From the NCBI RefSeq assembly GCF_003465825.1, contig NZ_QSBV01000012.1, positions 22,618-86,617 on the forward strand: 64,000 nucleotides of DNA, read 5' to 3'. Below are positions 60,098 to 64,000 of this stretch, piece after piece; the stretch's first letter is position 1; the number at the start of each line of letters is the position of its first letter. The position numbers and the translations under genes are program-made. This DNA comes from Collinsella sp. AF02-46-1 (GTDB lineage: Bacteria; Actinomycetota; Coriobacteriia; Coriobacteriales; Coriobacteriaceae). The notes under the pieces are model-generated. The model had not been told where the DNA came from and did not search any database. It worked only from the letters and a program-made list of their open reading frames with translations.

Positions 60098-62584
60098 ATG
60101 AGTATCAAGCGTTTGGCACTTTGCCGCAGTCAGGGCCGTCTGTTTGTGCTGCTTCGTTTTGCCGGTCAGGATGTCGCCGCGCTTATTGAACGGGAGGGTT
60201 CTCAAGCGTTTGCCCATGCGACGACGAGCGGTTCTTGTGTGCCGTCGCTGGTGCTCCCGGTCGATCATGGCCGTGTGCTGGCGCTTTGCCCTTCCGTTTC
60301 CGATTACGAGCGCGAGCTCGCCGTCTTGGTGCTTCCCTTTTTGGACGGCTCTACGATTGACGTCGCATTTGCGTCCGATGGCCAAAAGCTTGGCTCCATT
60401 CGCCCCGATAGCCGCGTGGCCAAGCTGGAATCCAAGGTTAACTACAAAGCAAAGCCTGCGCTGTGCGCGCTTATCCGCGATGCGCAGCGTGGCGAATGCT
60501 GCGGTCGCTACGAGATCGATGCCATTCGCTATTTGCCGGCAGACGCCGGCGCGGTGTGGCGCTATGAGGTTACCTGGGCGGGAGACCCCCAGTGCACCCC
60601 TGAGTTCCAGATCTTCGATACACATATGAACGCCATCGATGTTACCGTGCATGTTTTTGAATCGCAGGTTGACGTGCCGCAGCAGAACGGATGCCGCGTC
60701 AATAAAACGTATCTGAGCGTAGAGATGCCTCAGGATATACGGGATTTTGTCGCGATTGCGGCTGATCCCACGGGCCTAATCCAGAGCGGGTTTTGCGCCA
60801 TGGATGGTCGCCTGTACAACGGCATGGTCGACGACAGCTGGAACCGCATGAAGGACGCGCGTGCAGACGATGCAGCTTATCGACGTTGGTTTGAACAGCA
60901 TCGCGCAAAGCCGGGCGATTTGGTGTGCCAGCGTGTCGCTTCGGCGGCCTTTGCCTATAGGCCGCTCGTGAGCATTGTGGTGCCGTGCTACAAGACTGAT
61001 CGGGTCTACCTGCGCGAGCTGCTGGACTCGGTGCTAGCCCAGAGCTATGACAACTGGGAATTGCTGCTCATGGATGCCTCGCCCGAATGGGATGCGGTGG
61101 CCACTCTTGCGGCAGACGCCAACGACGAGCGCGTTCGCCGCATCGAGCTTTCCGGCAACGGCGGCATTGTGCTCAACACCAACGCAGGTATCGAGCAAGC
61201 GACAGGCGACTACATCGCGTTCTTGGACCACGATGACATCCTGGAACCGGACGCATTATTCCACTATGTTTCTGCGCTGAACAAGGCTGCCGAGGGAGAG
61301 CGTCCCCAGGTCCTGTTCTGCGACGAGGACATGTTCCAGAAAACGGGGGAGTGGGGCCAGCCGGTCTTTAAGACGCGACTCAACGTCGACCTGCTCTATA
61401 GCCATAACTGCGTGACGCATTTCCTGATGGTGGAGAAGGCGCTCATCGATTGCATTGGCATGTCGCCGGAAGACGTCGCGGGCGCCCAGGATTACGACCT
61501 GACGCTCCGCTGCCTTGCGGCGGGCGCGCGCTTTGAGCATATTGCGCACGTGTTGTATCACTGGCGCGTGCATCCGGGGTCGACCGCCGACGGATCCGCC
61601 GACAGCAAACCGTATGCCATCGAGGCCGGACGCCTGGCCCTGCAGCGTCACTTTGGCTCGCTGGGCGTTCATGGAGCGGTCGAGGAGTCCGAAACTCCGT
61701 TTGTCTACCGTATGCGCTATGCGCTGCCAGAGCCTGCACCGCTGGTGAGCATTGTGATTCCCACCAAGGATCACGTCGAGACGCTCGACGCCTGCGTGAT
61801 GTCGATCGCTCAGAAGGCCACGTATGCCAACTACGAGATCGTTTTGGTGGAGAACAACAGCGAAGTCCCAGAGACGTTTGCGTATTACGAAACCCTGCCG
61901 GAGCGCGTAACCGCTGCATCTGGTGGCAAGGGCAGCGCGCGCGTTGTGTACTGGCCGGGCGAGTTCAATTACTCCCAGATCATCAACTTTGGCGTTGAGC
62001 ATGCTAAGGGCGACTATCTACTGCTGCTCAACAACGATACCGAGGTCATAAGCCCGGACTTTATCGAAGAGATGATGGGTTATCTGCAGCGTCCCGATGC
62101 GGGCGTGGTGGGTGCCAAACTCTATTTTGCCGATCATCTGGTGCAGCATGCCGGCATTTTGGTTGGCGTGCGTGGTGCGCTTGCCCATGCTAACCAGGAC
62201 TTCTCGGCAAAGCGCGAGGGCTATCTTGCCCGCGCTGTGCGCCCGGGCAACTTTAGCGCCGTAACGGGTGCCTGCCAGATGGTGCGACGCGACGTATTTG
62301 AGCGCGTCGGCGGCTACAACGAGGAATTCGCCGTTGGCTTTAACGACGCAGACTTTTGCCTGCGCGTATGGGAGGCGGGCTACCACACCATCTATACGCC
62401 TTATGCCGAGCTGTATCACTACGAGTTCACCTCGCGCGGCAGGGAAGAGGCCAACGAGGAAAAGCTGCGCCGCTGGAAGCGCGAGCAAGCGCTGTTTATG
62501 CAGCGCTGGCCGGAGTTTTTCTTGACGGGTGATCCGTGGTTGGGGCCTAACTTATCTGCCGAGAGTGAGTATTTCTCGCTTTAG
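60098..62584 (+). CDS. Two-domain family 2 glycosyltransferase, 828 residues
   Basis: A large protein with two GT-A domains in tandem. Residues 1-285 are an N-terminal domain without a recognised motif. The first GT2 domain begins PLVSIVVPCYKTDRVYLREL with FLDHDDILEPDALF. The second begins PLVSIVIPTKDHVETLDACV and has YLLLLNNDTEVISPDFI and later GGYNEEFAVGFNDADFCLRV. This is the plan of rhamnan/O-antigen synthesising enzymes that add two sugars or build a repeating chain. It starts on the base after the previous stop codon. It is the last intact gene of the cluster. Confidence 0.9.
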   Translation: MSIKRLALCRSQGRLFVLLRFAGQDVAALIEREGSQAFAHATTSGSCVPSLVLPVDHGRVLALCPSVSDYERELAVLVLPFLDGSTIDVAFASDGQKLGSIRPDSRVAKLESKVNYKAKPALCALIRDAQRGECCGRYEIDAIRYLPADAGAVWRYEVTWAGDPQCTPEFQIFDTHMNAIDVTVHVFESQVDVPQQNGCRVNKTYLSVEMPQDIRDFVAIAADPTGLIQSGFCAMDGRLYNGMVDDSWNRMKDARADDAAYRRWFEQHRAKPGDLVCQRVASAAFAYRPLVSIVVPCYKTDRVYLRELLDSVLAQSYDNWELLLMDASPEWDAVATLAADANDERVRRIELSGNGGIVLNTNAGIEQATGDYIAFLDHDDILEPDALFHYVSALNKAAEGERPQVLFCDEDMFQKTGEWGQPVFKTRLNVDLLYSHNCVTHFLMVEKALIDCIGMSPEDVAGAQDYDLTLRCLAAGARFEHIAHVLYHWRVHPGSTADGSADSKPYAIEAGRLALQRHFGSLGVHGAVEESETPFVYRMRYALPEPAPLVSIVIPTKDHVETLDACVMSIAQKATYANYEIVLVENNSEVPETFAYYETLPERVTAASGGKGSARVVYWPGEFNYSQIINFGVEHAKGDYLLLLNNDTEVISPDFIEEMMGYLQRPDAGVVGAKLYFADHLVQHAGILVGVRGALAHANQDFSAKREGYLARAVRPGNFSAVTGACQMVRRDVFERVGGYNEEFAVGFNDADFCLRVWEAGYHTIYTPYAELYHYEFTSRGREEANEEKLRRWKREQALFMQRWPEFFLTGDPWLGPNLSAESEYFSL

Positions 62585-62596
62585 ACAATGGTTTAA

Positions 62597-63025
62597 CTGC
62601 TGTCGAGAACCGCTAAGACCACTAAGGGCTATGCCTATCTGGTGCAAATGGTCGGTTACTCCATTTGGCAGCGCGCCAACTTGCATCGTGCCAAAAGTGC
62701 CATTGTGAGCGAACACGATGTCACCGAAGGCATTGCGCTGGCAGAGGCTCGTTTTCACGATGTTGTTCACGAGCCCGCGATTTCTGGACTGGGACTTAAC
62801 GATATCAAATACCTTTTGGCGATGTGCGAGGATAAACAACAGTCCAAATCAGCCGAGATTGCTAAGCGCATGGGTAAAAAGACCAATGAGATCAGCTCTA
62901 TTAGGGCCAAATTGCTACAAAGAGAGGTTATTCAGGCACCACAGAGGGGCTACGTGCAGTTTGCCGTGCCGGACCTAGATATCTATCTGCGAGAGAATGC
63001 TGCGGAGATTCTCGAGCGGTTCTAA
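62597..63025 (+). pseudogene. 5'-truncated remnant of an AAA-family ATP-binding protein
   Basis: From 62597 the frame is open but begins after a stop codon (62594-62596) and lacks a proper start. It encodes TAKTTKGYAYLVQMVGYSIW, a helical EHDVTEGIALAEARFHDVVH, and a winged helix (SAEIAKRMGKKTNEISSIRA) ending VQFAVPDLDIYLRENAAEIL. This is the C-terminal third of the AAA_16-type ATPases common in Coriobacteria, whose P-loop domain is missing here. ATG 62642 could still allow a 127-residue product with the winged helix. The truncation lies directly after the glycosyltransferase cluster. Confidence 0.65.
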
Positions 63026-63079
63026 ATCGAGGCATGAATAGCCGCCGGTTAACTGCCTTTGTCGACTTGGCTCGCGTCC

Positions 63080-63121
63080 CCCCCAATCTAGTAGACTTTA
63101 AACCGTTGCTAGATTAGGGGG
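63080..63121. repeat. Inverted repeat at the edge of the IS21-like debris
   Basis: CCCCCAATCTAG (63080-63091) and CTAGATTAGGGGG (63109-63121) pair with one bulged base around a 17-base loop. It precedes the truncated istB copy and may mark a junction or a terminator-like structure of another element. Confidence 0.5.
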
Positions 63122-63147
63122 ATTTTCAATGAAACGCTCCATGAAAC

Positions 63148-63515
63148 TGGTTTCTGCGAGGACCTCGTGCTGGTGGGGGACGTCAGCACCGGCAAGACGC
63201 ACATGGCCTCGGCGCTGTGCATGCTGGCGTGCGAGCGGAGGATGGAGGCCCGCTTCTTCACCGCGTCATCGCTCGTCATGCGGCTGCGGCGCGCCCGCGA
63301 CGAGGGGCGCCTTGACCGTGAGGCCGCGCTCATCGGCTGCGCTAGGCTGCTCGTCATCGACGAGCTCGGCTTCCTGCCGCTGGATCTCGACGGCGCGCGC
63401 GCTCTTCTAGGTGTTCGCCGACGCCTACGAGCGGCAGTCGGTGGTCATCACCACGAACCTGGAGTTCAGCCGGTGGGGCGCGGTGTTCGGCGACGACCAG
63501 ATGGCGGCGGCCGTG
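63148..63515 (+). pseudogene. IS21-type istB, C-terminal part, frameshifted
   Basis: The frame starts in the middle of an IstB ATPase: GFCEDLVLVGDVSTGKTHMA (Walker A), then RLLVIDELGFLPLDLDGARA (Walker B). Near 63405-63411 the frame breaks with an in-frame stop in the downstream phase and continues as VFADAYERQSVVITTNLEFS and WGAVFGDDQMAAAV. The first roughly 90 residues and the last part are absent. Functional istB would be the helper ATPase of an IS21 transposase. Confidence 0.85.
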
Positions 63516-63803
63516 CGCATCGCCAGGGCCACGGCCATGTGGGTCTTGCCCCTGCCGGTCTTGCCGAAGAACACGAGGTCCTCGCGGGGGCCGACGAAGC
63601 CCAGCGAAAGCATGTCGTCGCGGCCCCAGCCCTCGGAGAACCGCACGTGCGACCAGTCGAACCCCTCGGCCGACTTGTGCACGGGGAGCCTCGCCTGCCT
63701 GAGCAGCCGTGCCCTCTTGGTCGCGTCCCTGTGCGCGAGCTCGGCCTCGAGCATGGCCCTGCAGCTCGCCACCTGCGTCCTCTATCTTGTCCACGTCGAT
63801 CAT
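63516..63803 (-). pseudogene. IS21-type istB, N-terminal part, opposite orientation
   Basis: From ATG 63803 (ribosome site AGGAGGG) the minus strand reads MIDVDKIEDA. After a frameshift near 63775 it reads AMLEAELAHRDATKRARLLR, SAEGFDWSHVRFSEGWGRDD and DLVFFGKTGRGKTHMAVALA (Walker A). It then abuts the plus-strand fragment tail to tail. The Walker A sequence differs from that of the other fragment, so two different IS21 copies are involved. Confidence 0.85.
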
Positions 63804-63875
63804 TCCCTCCTGCCTTTGCTCGTTGCCGATACGACGCACCGACAACGTTAAGGCATGCGGTCTGGTCGGCGTGGC

Positions 63876-63923
63876 CGTGCTCAAAACCGAAAAACTATCG
63901 TGCTCAATTCTGAAAATCGGATG
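63876..63923. mobile_element. IS21-like terminal repeats
   Basis: Two direct copies, CGTGCTCAAAACCGAAAA (63876-63893) and CGTGCTCAATTCTGAAAA (63899-63916), resemble the multiple terminal transposase sites of IS21 elements. Only about 70 bp separate them from the istB start, so almost all of istA is missing. The last 75 bp of the window contain nothing that I can assign. Confidence 0.7.
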
Positions 63924-64000
63924 TGATCAAACCCGCAATCACGACGTTAACAAACACAAATGGTTGATTTCCGATCTCAGCCGAACACATTGAGCAAATA

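Overview
The window is most consistent with a Gram-positive, high-GC, anaerobic gut actinobacterium of the class Coriobacteriia, close to Collinsella. This is inferred from the gene families and codon use, without a database search. Supporting signs are an ATP-type PEP carboxykinase, a PflX-like radical SAM protein, the anaerobe-associated GGGtGRT protein with its own scaffold protein, a SUF system under an Rrf2 regulator, a Rho factor with a very long basic and disordered N-terminus, a VanZ-like protein and a lysozyme-like protein with a sortase-like tail.

Layout. Positions 1-7.9 kb: the 5' part of an M20 peptidase, an uncharacterised nuclease-like protein, the serine genes serC-serA, a K+/H+ antiporter and a PPP-type phosphatase. 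8-15 kb: a polysaccharide flippase, pckA, a B3/4 protein behind a structured leader, MarR and DegV proteins and a small MGMT-like protein, separated by repeated hairpins. 15-19.4 kb: trpS, a WecA/TagO-type transferase, a PflX-like radical SAM protein and tRNA-Ala(CGC). 19.4-29.1 kb: pncB, proB, a proline-iminopeptidase-like gene, proA, an HD hydrolase, a CarD protein and argS. 29.4-36.7 kb: rho, two envelope proteins (one VanZ-like), a ROK fructokinase and an aminotransferase. 36.8-38.2 kb: tRNA-His and two tRNA-Lys(CTT) genes, followed by a duplicated tRNA-Lys 3' end and dinD. 38.4-43.2 kb: an FAD reductase, GGGtGRT with its Fe-S scaffold, and a REP-associated tyrosine transposase. 43.8-49.7 kb: sufCBDSU and its divergent Rrf2 regulator. 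49.7-54.4 kb: an MNT/HEPN toxin-antitoxin pair, a secreted lysozyme-like protein and an AAA-ATPase-like/PD-(D/E)XK protein. 54.4-62.6 kb: a surface-glycan cluster of six family 2 glycosyltransferase genes. 62.6-64 kb: decayed material, namely a 5'-truncated AAA ATPase and two opposed istB fragments of IS21 type.

How the genes work together. SerC and SerA form a serine operon. ProB and ProA are the first two proline-synthesis enzymes and flank a gene likely to release N-terminal proline from peptides. SufCBDSU builds Fe-S clusters and is probably controlled by the divergent Rrf2 protein through two palindromic sites in the shared intergenic region. The glycosyltransferase cluster, the WecA/TagO-type transferase and the flippase fit one surface-polymer pathway, although they are not adjacent.

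The intergenic DNA is unusually rich in structure. There are six copies of a roughly 41-nt hairpin with a conserved loop, a second REP-like family, several long inverted repeats with 45-125 nt spacers (two sharing an internal core), and two candidate small RNAs with cytosine-rich hairpin loops. A REP-associated tyrosine transposase in the same window offers a possible source for part of this.
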